The position numbers and the translations under genes are program-made. The notes under the pieces are model-generated. The model searched no databases. It was not told the DNA's origin and saw only the letters and a list, made by a program, of their open reading frames with translations. A DNA stretch of 32,062 nucleotides from Candidatus Blautia pullistercoris (lineage in GTDB: Bacteria; Bacillota; Clostridia; Lachnospirales; Lachnospiraceae), in assembly GCA_019114545.1 (NCBI GenBank), contig DXFG01000149.1, forward strand, positions 1 through 32,062. Direction: 5' to 3'. This document shows positions 15,356 to 23,494 of the stretch, in pieces. The first letter of the stretch is position 1, and the number at the start of each line of letters is the position of its first letter.

Positions 15356-15671
15356 AAAGAAAAAGCCCGTCCCCTCTGTTTCCAAAGAAGACGAGCCGTC
15401 AAACCCGTGTTACCACTTCTGTTCATCTGTACCTCACGGCACAGATCTCATCAGGTACAGTTTGTTCTATACCCTGCCGCTGTAACAGGCGGAACCTGTC
15501 GCAGCCTAGACAGAAAAGCTTTTGCTCTTCCTGCTTCGGTGCGCCTCTCAGGAGCCATCTTCCTTATATCCCGATCCGCTTTCTCTCAGCCCGGCGGCCC
15601 TGAACCACCATGAAAGCTTCTCTGTAAAACCGACAATATAAGTACTCTCTCCGTCTCAGTGTTTTTCTCTG
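15356..15671 (-). ncRNA. T-box leader (Met-specific) of metG
   Basis: The minus strand carries the T-box sequence AAGTGGTAACACGGG (15419-15405), the antiterminator strand that binds the tRNA acceptor end. It is followed by a terminator (15396-15387 with 15374-15365, then a U-rich tail to 15356). Upstream lies a Stem I-like region with AGAGAAG and GGTGGTTCAGG elements. A candidate specifier AUG (plus 15556-15558, context AAG-AUG-GC) agrees with control by uncharged tRNA-Met of the methionyl-tRNA synthetase gene downstream. Confidence 0.88.
15365..15396 (-). terminator. T-box terminator hairpin
   Basis: GCTCGTCTTC pairs with GGGGACGGGC (two G.U pairs), followed by a U-rich tract. It competes with the antiterminator formed by the T-box sequence. 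Confidence 0.8.
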
Positions 15672-15677
15672 TAATTC

Positions 15678-15706
15678 ATGCTAACACATTCCATAGTATT
15701 TGTAAA
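15678..15706 (-). promoter_or_regulatory. Promoter of the metG T-box transcript
   Basis: TTTACA (-35, 15701-15706) and TAGCAT (-10, 15678-15683) with a 17-bp spacer, placing initiation near 15671. Confidence 0.6.
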
Positions 15707-15723
15707 CACTCATTTAAAAGGTT

Positions 15724-15951
15724 TTAAGCAACTGCATATTTTCCAAGAACTTCCTCAAATTGAGGTTCTGTACCATCATATTTTACGTGAAGATCCTGAT
15801 CACAGCTCAGGCTTAAAACGCCTAAAATAGATTTTCCATCAACCACAAGGCGATCGCTGACAATGTCAATGTCAAAATCACAGCGGCAGGCAGCGCTGAC
15901 AAACTCTTTCATCTCTTCAATATGACGAAAACGTACTTTCCTTTCCTTCAT
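15724..15951 (-). CDS. HPr-family-like small protein
   Basis: A 75-residue protein with the HPr central signature VVDGKSILGVLSL (37-49), where S41 corresponds to regulatory Ser46 of HPr. The active-site region is degenerate. By hand alignment FRHIEEMKEFV (8-18) occupies the place of GLHARPAxxFV, so a His (H10) is kept, but the neighbouring Arg and Pro are replaced by Glu. It is therefore unlikely to be the general PTS phosphocarrier and may be regulatory, as Crh is in Bacillus. AGGAGG is 8 nt before the ATG at 15951. It lies between the symporter gene and the metG leader. A terminator between it and the symporter was not seen. Confidence 0.75.
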   Translation of the reverse strand: MKERKVRFRHIEEMKEFVSAACRCDFDIDIVSDRLVVDGKSILGVLSLSCDQDLHVKYDGTEPQFEEVLGKYAVA

Positions 15952-16061
15952 ATTTCCTTCCTCCTGAGTCTTTTCTTCATAGCTTTTAACTTTATCAGCC
16001 CTTAGAATAAAACATATTCCCGGAAATTTCAACAACTATTTTTATATTTTTTCTGATTTTT

Positions 16062-17408
16062 CTATACCAGTTCTTCATGTTCCCGGCTAAGTTTTTTTAC
16101 CGTGCCCACAGCCGCTAATATAGCGATCAGATTGGGGATCACCATCAGCCCGTTAAACATGTCCGACATGTTCCATACCAGGTCTACCTTCAGGGTAGAG
16201 CCTATCAAAACACAGAGCACTACCAAAAAGCCATACACCCGGACTGCCTTTTTCCCGAAAAGGTGACGGACATTTACCTCTCCGAAGTAATACCAGCCGA
16301 TTATGGTGGTAAATGCAAAGAACAGCATACAGATGGCAATAAATACATTTCCAAAGGAACCATAAGAAGAATTAAAAGCTGCCTGGGCAAGGGCAGAGCC
16401 GGTTTCTCCTGTGGAAAGGGCTCCTGTGGAAAGGATCACCAGGGCGGTAAGTGTGAGAATCACAAAGGTATCAATGAAGACCCCCATCATAGCAATGATC
16501 CCCTGATCTGCCGGATGTTTTACATCAGCAGTAGCATGGGCATGAGGTGTAGAACCCATACCTGCCTCATTAGAAAACAGACCTCTGGCCACACCAAAGC
16601 GCATGGCTTTCTGCACTGTCACTCCCGCGGCGCCTCCTAATACAGAGGAGGGTGAAAATGCCGCCACAAAAATATCGTGAAACGCTTTTCCCAGTCCTTC
16701 CAGGTTCATTCCCAGAATGATCACACAGCCCACAATATAGATCAACGCCATAAGGGGCACGATCTTTTCCGTAACTCTGGCAATCCGGTTGATCCCTCCC
16801 AGGAAGATCACGGCGGAGATCACGGCAATTATCATCCCCATTATGTAAGGTTTTATTCCGAAAGCGGTGTCAAAAGAGCTTCCGATAGAGTTAGACTGTA
16901 CCATATTTCCCATAAATCCCAAAGCCAGGATGATGGCTATGGAGAAAAAGCCGGAAAGGAACTTTCCGAATTTTCCTTTAAAAAGGTACTGTATATAGTA
17001 AACCGGACCGCCTACGATGGCTCCGTTTTCTTTTTTCCTGGTAAGCTGGGCCATAACTGCCTCTCCATAGATGGTTGCCATTCCGAAGAAAGCACTGACC
17101 CACATCCAGAAAATGGCTCCCGGGCCTCCGGATGCGATAGCGGTAGCCGCTCCTGCAATATTCCCGGTGCCTACCTGGGCGGCAATGGCCGTAGCCAGCG
17201 CCTGAAAAGAGCTCAGTCCCCTTTCTGTGCTTTTTCCATGAAGGGAAAAATTTCCGAACATCCGCTTCATTCCTTCTTTAAACTTCCTGACCTGGATAAA
17301 CTTCAGGTTAATGGTATAAAAGATTCCTGTTCCCAGAAGCAGCACCAGCAAAGCTCCATCCCATAAAAAGGAATTTACTCTTTCTACGATCTGCGATAAC
17401 ATTTCCAT
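16062..17408 (-). CDS. Sodium:alanine/glycine symporter (AGCS family)
   Basis: A 448-residue membrane protein with about 10-11 helices. Family signatures include LSSFQALATAIAAQVGTGNIAGAATAI, GGPGAIFWMWVSAFFGMAT and RFGVARGLFSNEAGMGSTPHAHA. It imports small neutral amino acids, alanine and/or glycine, with Na+. AAGGAG lies 7 nt before the ATG at 17408; a longer in-frame reading to 17513 runs into the leader terminator and is rejected. A tandem glycine riboswitch precedes it, which points to glycine as a physiological substrate. Confidence 0.92.
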   Translation of the reverse strand: MEMLSQIVERVNSFLWDGALLVLLLGTGIFYTINLKFIQVRKFKEGMKRMFGNFSLHGKSTERGLSSFQALATAIAAQVGTGNIAGAATAIASGGPGAIFWMWVSAFFGMATIYGEAVMAQLTRKKENGAIVGGPVYYIQYLFKGKFGKFLSGFFSIAIILALGFMGNMVQSNSIGSSFDTAFGIKPYIMGMIIAVISAVIFLGGINRIARVTEKIVPLMALIYIVGCVIILGMNLEGLGKAFHDIFVAAFSPSSVLGGAAGVTVQKAMRFGVARGLFSNEAGMGSTPHAHATADVKHPADQGIIAMMGVFIDTFVILTLTALVILSTGALSTGETGSALAQAAFNSSYGSFGNVFIAICMLFFAFTTIIGWYYFGEVNVRHLFGKKAVRVYGFLVVLCVLIGSTLKVDLVWNMSDMFNGLMVIPNLIAILAAVGTVKKLSREHEELV

Positions 17409-17477
17409 TGTTTGTCTCCTTCTCTTTTCTTGTTTTCTGATCCATGCTCCTCCCCGGAAGTCTCTGTGAAAACACAG

Positions 17478-17522
17478 AAAAAGAAAGAGAGCTACCGCAT
17501 GATCCCAATGCAATAACTCTCT
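17478..17522 (-). terminator. Expression-platform terminator before the symporter gene
   Basis: AGAGAGTTATTGCA and TGCGGTAGCTCTCT pair over 14 positions with G.U pairs (17522-17486), followed by TTCTTTTT on the minus strand. It lies between the riboswitch and the symporter start, so it probably is the regulated terminator. Confidence 0.7.
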
Positions 17523-17564
17523 GAAACTTTTTCAAAATCAGACCGCTGTCCGGCTGTTTTTATG

Positions 17565-17784
17565 ATCTCACTGTCCTTTTGCCTGAGAGATTCACAGATA
17601 CTTGATATCTGCTTACACCTTCGGCACCCTTAACGGGATTCTCCAGAGAGCCATCCAGATACAGTCCTGTTCCCTTTTTCAGGAACCCCTGAGAGTATTA
17701 CTCCTTCGGTGGGCCTTTCGCCTCTTTCCTGCATCCTTCAATTGGCACGATATACAGACGGAACTCTCCGTCTTTGTAACAACG
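17565..17784 (-). ncRNA. Tandem glycine riboswitch
   Basis: Two aptamers are visible on the minus strand. The first has GGAGAGTTCC near 17765, then CCACCGAAGGAGTAA and ACTCTCAGG. The second has GGCTCTCTGGAGA, then GGTGCCGAAGGTGTAAGC, AATCTCTCAGGC and AAAAGGACAG. These are the GCCGAAGG and CTCTCAGG signatures of the gcvT-type glycine riboswitch. It controls the AGCS symporter downstream. Whether glycine turns expression on or off cannot be decided from pairing by eye. Confidence 0.9.
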
Positions 17785-17790
17785 GTCATC

Positions 17791-17818
17791 ATTATAGCAC
17801 TTACAGAAACTTTGTCAA
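17791..17818 (-). promoter_or_regulatory. Strong promoter of the glycine riboswitch transcript
   Basis: TTGACA (17813-17818), 16-bp spacer, and TATAAT (17791-17796) preceded by TGC, an extended -10. This is nearly a perfect consensus. Confidence 0.85.
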
Positions 17819-17834
17819 TGTTAATTTATATCTT

Positions 17835-18515
17835 TTATCGTTTTCGGATATAAAAGATATTGCTTATCAGAAAACTGCTGTGTTCTTTCACATAATCCAT
17901 ATATTCCTGGATGTCCAGGAAGTACTCTTTTCCCCAGGAAGATATTTTCAGATATTTTCCTTCCATAGCAGTAACGGTAACAAAGTGAGCGGCCGCCTGG
18001 CAGGCACAGACATACATCTCTCCCTTCTTCACATAAAAATTCAGCTTGTTTTTTCTTCGGAATAAAGACAGATTCGGTCCTATAGCCAGGACCACCGGAA
18101 TGTCATGAGTCAGCATCGCTGCCATTCGGATCCAGATATTTCTTCCCAGAACTCCAAAAGAAGCTTTCAGAGGAATCCTGTTTTTGCGAAAATAATGGTT
18201 CATGCCTGCGGCCAGAAACCACACTGGCATACCAAAACCGGGGATCAAAGGAAAATACCGGTGGTGCATGGTCCTGACCAATTGCTGGTATCTTTCCTCT
18301 TCCCAGATACCGCTGTCTTCTTCCTCTTTGAATTCTTTGCTGCGGCAATATTCTTTATGTAAACTTAAATACAGCAGGACATCTGTTCCTGCGATTACTC
18401 CGCAGCCATATTTTTTGAGAACATTTCCAGAAAACCAGCCCTGATTTCCTCCATAAGAAAGACTTCCGTCTTTCATCACTGCCACATACGGATATTTCAG
18501 ACGAACTATTTTCAT
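17835..18515 (-). CDS. Hypothetical protein with C39-like cysteine peptidase fold
   Basis: A 226-residue protein of no firmly recognised family. YGCGVIAGTDVLLYL (36-50) resembles the Cys motif of C39-like papain-fold proteins (CGxxAxxxxLxYL) with C38, and Q25 lies upstream as a possible oxyanion residue. A later AAAHFVTVTA supplies H177, followed by ISSWGKEY where an Asp or Asn would complete the triad, but no acidic residue is at the exact place. It could be a protease, or an acyl- or aminoacyltransferase such as the BtrH N-terminal type. No signal peptide; hydrophobic stretches around 95-105 and 130-147 look buried rather than transmembrane. Its ATG overlaps the stop of the racemase gene upstream by 4 bp (ATGA), so the two are translated together and probably act in one pathway. 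Confidence 0.6.
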   Translation of the reverse strand: MKIVRLKYPYVAVMKDGSLSYGGNQGWFSGNVLKKYGCGVIAGTDVLLYLSLHKEYCRSKEFKEEEDSGIWEEERYQQLVRTMHHRYFPLIPGFGMPVWFLAAGMNHYFRKNRIPLKASFGVLGRNIWIRMAAMLTHDIPVVLAIGPNLSLFRRKNKLNFYVKKGEMYVCACQAAAHFVTVTAMEGKYLKISSWGKEYFLDIQEYMDYVKEHSSFLISNIFYIRKR

Positions 18516-19315
18516 ATTATGTCAACCCCGCCATTTTCTAATTCTATTTCCATCTCTTCCGATATCTTTACCGGGCCACCCAGTGTACACCGGAGAATCC
18601 GGCCATCCTTTTTCCGGACCTCCCCACGGATCCTTCCTCCCGGCTGGAACAGAGTATAGGCAAAAACTCCCTCTTTCTCCTCTCTGGACAAATAGACTGC
18701 CGCCGCCATACTGCCGCTGGCACAGCTGCTTTCCCAGATCAGGGAATCTGTACTCTCCACATAAACTGCCGGAACCATCCTGTCTTCTTCCAGGAACATA
18801 ATCCCCCAGGCGCCGCAGGGGCAGGCTTCCCGTGCCCTTGCCAGGGCATTTTCTACAAATTCCTTTCCTCTGGGCTTTCCAGGCACGATCAGATGACAGA
18901 TTCCATCAAAAATCACCATATGGAAAACATCCTTCGATCCGGTCTGTACCAATTCTATGCTTTTTGGAAGAGGCATATCGATCTGACTGGTCCCCTCTGT
19001 CCTGTCTGCAATTACTTTTAAAGGAACAGGAGAACCGCTGACCTCCACTTCCAGCTCCTGTCTATCTTTTCCGGCCATCTGGCACAGAAGGTATGCAAAG
19101 CTTCTGGACGCATTCCCACAGAATTCTCCTCCCATCATTTCCATTCGAAAACTGCCCTGCTCTGTTTTTTCTATGAAGCCTACCTGCTCGCCTTTCAATT
19201 CTTTTCTGGCAAGAATCTGTCTGGCTATAGCAGGATACTTTTCTCTGTCCACAGGAGTAGTCACAAAAACGGTAATATTCCCCGCCGGATCAGCTATGCG
19301 TATTTTAATCCTCAA
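18512..19315 (-). CDS. DapF-fold amino-acid racemase/epimerase, CntK (histidine racemase)-like
   Basis: A 267-residue PLP-independent racemase. C66 in MGGEFCGNASRSF and C198 in SLIWESSCASGS form the two-cysteine acid/base pair. The N-terminal ADPAGNITVFV, the EQVGFIE segment, and FQPGG near the C-terminus resemble what I recall of CntK, the histidine racemase of staphylopine synthesis, more than true DapF, whose GNDF and ERG(A/C)GET motifs are absent. It thus probably interconverts L and D forms of an amino acid other than diaminopimelate. The start is a TTG at 19315 with GGAGGAGGAG 5 nt upstream; an ATG-started extension to 19414 has no ribosome site and does not match the family. It is coupled by ATGA overlap to the C39-like gene and divergent from a MATE exporter. 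Confidence 0.8.
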   Translation of the reverse strand: MRIKIRIADPAGNITVFVTTPVDREKYPAIARQILARKELKGEQVGFIEKTEQGSFRMEMMGGEFCGNASRSFAYLLCQMAGKDRQELEVEVSGSPVPLKVIADRTEGTSQIDMPLPKSIELVQTGSKDVFHMVIFDGICHLIVPGKPRGKEFVENALARAREACPCGAWGIMFLEEDRMVPAVYVESTDSLIWESSCASGSMAAAVYLSREEKEGVFAYTLFQPGGRIRGEVRKKDGRILRCTLGGPVKISEEMEIELENGGVDII

Positions 19316-19379
19316 TGGGTCTCCTCCTCCCGTTCTCCCTGATACCGCTGCTTTTTGTAATCCATCCGTAAAACCCTTC

Positions 19380-19447
19380 TGATATATCATATCATGAAAT
19401 TTCCGTATCGACAATTAGCATAAGCTATGATATATATTGTTATATCA
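19380..19447. promoter_or_regulatory. TGATATA palindromes in the divergent racemase/MATE intergenic region
   Basis: TGATATATCA (19380-19389) is a perfect palindrome. TGATATA (19428-19434) and TATATCA (19441-19447) repeat it with a 6-nt spacer. They lie between two divergent starts and may be sites for a shared regulator. No promoter could be assigned with confidence. Confidence 0.35.
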
Positions 19448-19478
19448 AATACTAATAGCTATAGGGGGGAATTTTACT

Positions 19479-20837
19479 ATGCCAAAGAAAGACGCCTCCG
19501 TAAATCAGATTACGGAAGGGGTTATCTGGAAGCAGCTGCTGATCTTTTTCTTTCCCATTATGCTGGGAACCCTTTTTCAGCAGCTTTATAATACGGCAGA
19601 TGCCGTAGTCGTAGGCCGTTTTGTGGGGACGAAGGCCCTGGCGGCAGTGGGAGGCTCTACCGGACAGATCACCAACCTGATCGTCAACTTTTTCGTTGCC
19701 CTGGCCTCCGGCGCTACCGTTATCATCGCCCGATACTACGGAGCAAAAAATAAGAAGGATCTCAACGATACCCTTCACACCGCTGCTGCCCTGTCCATCG
19801 TGGGCGGGATTCTTACCACAATAGCAGGAATCGCACTGGCCCCGGTCCTTCTGGAAATGATGAAAACCCCGGCAGATGTTATGCCGGATTCTGTCACTTA
19901 TCTGCGGATTTATTTTGCAGGTATTATTTTTGTGTTCATTTATAATGTAGGCTCTGCTATTTTGCGGGCTGTGGGAGATTCTACCAGGCCCCTGTACTTT
20001 CTTATTGTCTGCTGCTTTATCAATATTTTTCTGGATATTCTTCTGGTGGTAGGCTTTAACATGGGAGTGGCAGGTGCAGCCATCGCTACTGTAATCTCTC
20101 AGGTGGTCAGCGCCATTTTGATCATCCACGCCCTTATAAAATCCACCGACATGTACCGCCTGGAGCCTAAGAAAATACGTTTTCATAAGTTCCTGCTGGT
20201 GTCTATTATCACCATCGGACTCCCCGCAGGCATCCAGTCCATTATGTATAATATTTCCAATATTATCATCCAGACTTCTCTGAATGATCTGGGAACTGAC
20301 ACTATGGCCGCCTATACTGCCTTTGGCAAAATCGACGCTATCTACTGGATGATCTCCGGTGCCTTCAGTGTGTCCATCATAACCTTTATAGGTCAGAACT
20401 ACGGAGCGGGAAAATATGACCGTATGAAAAAAAGCGTCAAGGTCTGCCTGCTGCTGGACTTTATCGCTTCCTTGCTGGTCAGTGCCCTGCTGCTGTTCCT
20501 GGGGCAGTATCTTCTTCAGTTGTTTACCACGGACCCGGAGGTTATCCGGATCGGCATGGAGATCATAAGGATCATCGCACCTTCCTACGTGCTTTTCATT
20601 TTCATCGAAATCCTGTCCAGCGCCCTGAGAGGTATGGGCAATGTGCTGGTTCCCATGATCATGACCTGTACGGGTGTGTGTATCCTGCGGATCCTGTGGA
20701 TCTTCCTGGCAGTGCCTCACTGGCCGGGGGTACAGTCCATCCTGATGAGCTATCCTATTTCCTGGGGCCTCACGGCAGTGCTTTTCATTGTCTACTACTA
20801 CTTTGATCAGAAAAAATTTTATAAGACCCATCAATAA
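19479..20837 (+). CDS. MATE-family efflux transporter
   Basis: A 452-residue membrane protein with twelve predicted helices in two homologous halves. It starts EGVIWKQLLIFFFPIMLGTLFQQLYNTADAVVVGRFVG, the usual MATE opening in Firmicutes (DinF/NorM-like), with a second AGIQSIMYN...TAYTAFGKID block in the C-terminal half. It would export cationic drugs or metabolites using an Na+ or H+ gradient; cargo is not predictable. GGGGGGA lies upstream of the ATG at 19479. The GH20 gene starts 14 nt after its stop, forming a two-gene operon. It is divergent from the racemase pair. Confidence 0.93.
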   Translation: MPKKDASVNQITEGVIWKQLLIFFFPIMLGTLFQQLYNTADAVVVGRFVGTKALAAVGGSTGQITNLIVNFFVALASGATVIIARYYGAKNKKDLNDTLHTAAALSIVGGILTTIAGIALAPVLLEMMKTPADVMPDSVTYLRIYFAGIIFVFIYNVGSAILRAVGDSTRPLYFLIVCCFINIFLDILLVVGFNMGVAGAAIATVISQVVSAILIIHALIKSTDMYRLEPKKIRFHKFLLVSIITIGLPAGIQSIMYNISNIIIQTSLNDLGTDTMAAYTAFGKIDAIYWMISGAFSVSIITFIGQNYGAGKYDRMKKSVKVCLLLDFIASLLVSALLLFLGQYLLQLFTTDPEVIRIGMEIIRIIAPSYVLFIFIEILSSALRGMGNVLVPMIMTCTGVCILRILWIFLAVPHWPGVQSILMSYPISWGLTAVLFIVYYYFDQKKFYKTHQ

Positions 20838-20851
20838 GGAGAATCTGCATT

Positions 20852-22759
20852 ATGAATATTTCATTTCGTGGAAACCAGGACCTGATCCGGTCCGTTGAGA
20901 AAGGGAGCCGCCTTCTTTTATCTGAAAAAAACCTGGGTGAAATACCGGCAATGACCTTTCTCTTAGAAGAAAGCCCGGAAAATGCGGTTAGTTCTATAGA
21001 GAAAAAGGGCGATGCCTGTACTATCCGCTTCCAGGAGCCGGCACAGTATTTCCGCCTGTTTAATTATGTCCTTCATCATAGCAGCGAAGATTTTTCACTG
21101 GAAGAAAAGCCTTATTTTTCCAGACGGGGATTTATGCTGGACTGTTCCAGAAATGCTGTGGCTAAGCCCGGCAAACTCAAATCTCTGGTCCGCAGACTGG
21201 CCAAGATGGGCATGAACCAGCTTTTTCTCTATATGGAAGATACCTATGAGGTGCCGGACTATCCCTATTTCGGCACCTACAGAGGAAGGTATACCCGGGA
21301 AGAGCTTCGGGATCTGGATAAGTACTGCGCGCTCTTCGGCATCGAGCTGATCCCCTGCGTACAGACTCTGGCTCATCTCCACAGCTTTCTTCGGTGGCAC
21401 AATTCGGAAGCTCTCCGGGATACAGGGGACATCTTAAAAGTGGGCGCTGAAGAAGTATATACCTTTATCCGCAGCCTGCTAACCTCTCTGAAATCCTGCT
21501 TTTCCACCTGCAGCATCCATATCGGCATGGACGAAGCCCATATGCTGGGACTGGGAAATTATCTGAGAGAAAATGGCTATGAAGAAAGTTCTGTGATCAT
21601 CCGGAAACATACTGATAAGGTTCTGGAACTCTGCCGGGAAACCGGCTGGACTCCTATGATGTGGAGCGATATGTATATTACTGCTAACACCGGAGGAGGC
21701 TATTACGATGTGAAGGGGGATACAGATACCTCTGACTGGGAAAGGCCGCCTAAAGGACTGGGAATGGTATACTGGGACTATTATAACACCAGAAAGGATC
21801 TATACCGCCATATGCTCCGGGTCCACAAAGCATTGTCAGACCGGGTGGTCTTCGCCGGGGGGATCTGGAACTGGAACGGGATCTCCCCTAACTACGGCAA
21901 AGCCTTCTGCTGCAGCCGTCTGGCCCTTGATGCCTGCCGGCAGGAGGGCATACAGGAAGTCTTTGCCACCGGCTGGATGGATAACGGCGCCGAAACACCC
22001 ATTGACGCCATCTGGCCGGGCCTTGCAGTCTTCTCCTTCCTTTGCTTCCACGAAGATCTTTACGAGGAAAAACTGCGCACTTATTTCCGGGATTGTATAG
22101 ACGCCGAGATGGAAGACTTTCTCCTGCTGGATCTTCTGGATGCCCTGTTCAAAGGTTCCGGAAAAAATCTGTCCGCAGACAATCCTTCCAAATATCTGCT
22201 GTACCAGGATCCTATGCTGGGGATCTTCGACTATCATCTGAAGGATACGGACACGGAAATTTATTATAAGACACTGGCAGATAAGCTGGAAGTCCTGGCA
22301 GCATCCCCCGGAGAATATCAGGAATTTTTCAGATTTTATTATTGCCTGGCTCTGGTTCTTTCTCAAAAGGCCGGCCTGGGGGTTCGGATAAAAAACGCTT
22401 ATGATGCCAGGGACTTATCCACATTAAAAGAAATTTGCGGGAAAGTTATCCCCAATATTCTCCGGAATCTGGGGGATATGCATACTTCCAGGGAAGCTCT
22501 CTGGTTTGCTGACGCCAAGCCTTTTGGCTATGAGCTGCTGGATATCCGTCTGGGAGGGATACAAACCCGTCTGGAAAGCTGCCGCCGAAGGCTTCGGAGT
22601 TTTCTGGAAGGCAGAGTTGAAAAACTTGAAGAGCTGGAGCAGGAGCGTCTTCCTTACTGGGAGCTGGGAGACGCAAATCCTCAGGATCCCAAAGCGGAGT
22701 TAAGAGAAAATCTGTGGGATAGGATCATCAGCGGCTGTGATCTGGTGGATACTGTGTAA
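20852..22759 (+). CDS. GH20 beta-N-acetylhexosaminidase-like glycosidase
   Basis: A 635-residue intracellular glycosidase (no signal peptide). After a GH20b-like N-terminal domain (about 1-85), the barrel begins YFSRRGFMLDCSRNAV. The catalytic Asp-Glu pair is D227-E228 in IHIGMDEAH, corresponding to the GH20 H-x-G-x-D-E motif. Aromatic residues around MMWSDMYI (265-272), MVYWDYYN and GGIWNWNG line the sugar site. It would release terminal GlcNAc or GalNAc from host-glycan or peptidoglycan-derived oligosaccharides after uptake. An AAGGAG site 10 nt from the ATG and the short spacing indicate cotranscription with the MATE gene. The C-terminal 200 residues are helical and of unassigned function. 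Confidence 0.85.
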   Translation: MNISFRGNQDLIRSVEKGSRLLLSEKNLGEIPAMTFLLEESPENAVSSIEKKGDACTIRFQEPAQYFRLFNYVLHHSSEDFSLEEKPYFSRRGFMLDCSRNAVAKPGKLKSLVRRLAKMGMNQLFLYMEDTYEVPDYPYFGTYRGRYTREELRDLDKYCALFGIELIPCVQTLAHLHSFLRWHNSEALRDTGDILKVGAEEVYTFIRSLLTSLKSCFSTCSIHIGMDEAHMLGLGNYLRENGYEESSVIIRKHTDKVLELCRETGWTPMMWSDMYITANTGGGYYDVKGDTDTSDWERPPKGLGMVYWDYYNTRKDLYRHMLRVHKALSDRVVFAGGIWNWNGISPNYGKAFCCSRLALDACRQEGIQEVFATGWMDNGAETPIDAIWPGLAVFSFLCFHEDLYEEKLRTYFRDCIDAEMEDFLLLDLLDALFKGSGKNLSADNPSKYLLYQDPMLGIFDYHLKDTDTEIYYKTLADKLEVLAASPGEYQEFFRFYYCLALVLSQKAGLGVRIKNAYDARDLSTLKEICGKVIPNILRNLGDMHTSREALWFADAKPFGYELLDIRLGGIQTRLESCRRRLRSFLEGRVEKLEELEQERLPYWELGDANPQDPKAELRENLWDRIISGCDLVDTV

Positions 22760-22804
22760 AGCAGCAGGCGCAGTACTGAAGGATTTCTGATCAAGCGGAT
22801 AGGG

Positions 22805-22834
22805 AAGGGAGAGCTTTTTATGCTCTCCCTTTTC
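22805..22834 (+). terminator. Intrinsic terminator after the GH20 gene
   Basis: GGGAGAGC (22807-22814) pairs with GCTCTCCC (22822-22829) and is followed by TTTTCTC. The right arm overlaps the last codons of the convergent spmA gene. Confidence 0.85.
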
Positions 22835-23435
22835 TCTCCATCATCTTGCAGAACACCACTGCCAGTCCAGTGCTCACCGCCGTGGCCACAATAGCCGGTC
22901 CTACGATCGCCGTAGGATTTACACTGCCGTACTGGCTCCGATAAGCAATGATATTTACCGGGATCAACTGTATAGAAGAAATATTAATAATAAGAAAGGT
23001 ACACATCTCATTTCCCGCAATTCCCCTTCCTCTGGCCTTTCCCGGCGCTTTTCCTTCTCTTCTGCCCTCCTCCAGTTTTCCCAGTTCTTCCATGGCCTTC
23101 AGTCCGAAAGGCGTGGCCGCCCAGCCAAGGCCCAGAAAATTAGCGATCATATTGGCAGATATGTATTCCAGAGATCTGTGTTCTTTTGGTATCTGAGGAA
23201 ATAAAAAATGAAGCACCGGTCTCATTGCACTGGTGAGACGGTCCACCAGGCCCGAGGCTCTGGCAATCTCCATCAATCCCACCCACATGGCCACGATCCC
23301 TGCCATGGTAATGCAAAGAGATACTGCCTCTTCCGCAGAGGAAAGGGCAGCCTCCGTCACTTCATTCATATTTCCTGTGATCCCTCCATATAGGATCCCT
23401 ACCAGGAGCATGCCGCCCCAGAGATAATTCAGCAT
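22818..23435 (-). CDS. spmA: Spore maturation protein A (nucleoside-recognition/Gate domain)
   Basis: A 205-residue membrane protein. Residues about 40-90 hold the SpmA signature (ITMAGIVAMWVGLMEIARASGLVDRL, then RPVLHFLFPQIPK), followed by ANMIANFLGLGWAATPFGLKAM and a C-terminal helix pair including NISSIQLIPVNIIAYRSQYGS. In Bacillus SpmA works with SpmB in spore-core dehydration. A basic Arg/Lys-rich insert (about 120-140) divides the two halves. No spmB lies next to it: downstream is the GH20 terminator and upstream the CapA-like gene. GGGAG lies 6 nt before the ATG. Confidence 0.88.
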   Translation of the reverse strand: MLNYLWGGMLLVGILYGGITGNMNEVTEAALSSAEEAVSLCITMAGIVAMWVGLMEIARASGLVDRLTSAMRPVLHFLFPQIPKEHRSLEYISANMIANFLGLGWAATPFGLKAMEELGKLEEGRREGKAPGKARGRGIAGNEMCTFLIINISSIQLIPVNIIAYRSQYGSVNPTAIVGPAIVATAVSTGLAVVFCKMMERKGRA

Positions 23436-23494
23436 AGGAAACTCCCAATTTTTTTCTCAATTAACTATATGAAGGATTTTCTGATATTATAAGT

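Noticed and set aside
15403-15420. tRNA-like or rRNA fragment in the metG leader
   Set aside because: The sequence is the T-box antiterminator element. No cloverleaf can be drawn.
18512-19414. ATG-started 300-codon form of the racemase
   Set aside because: The first 33 residues do not match the family and lack a ribosome site. A TTG at 19315 with GGAGGAGGAG upstream gives the usual length.
19452-20834. Long open frame of about 460 codons antisense to the MATE gene
   Set aside because: The translation is rich in His, Gln, Asp and Gly with no family pattern, and the opposite strand encodes a clear 12-helix MATE protein with a ribosome site.
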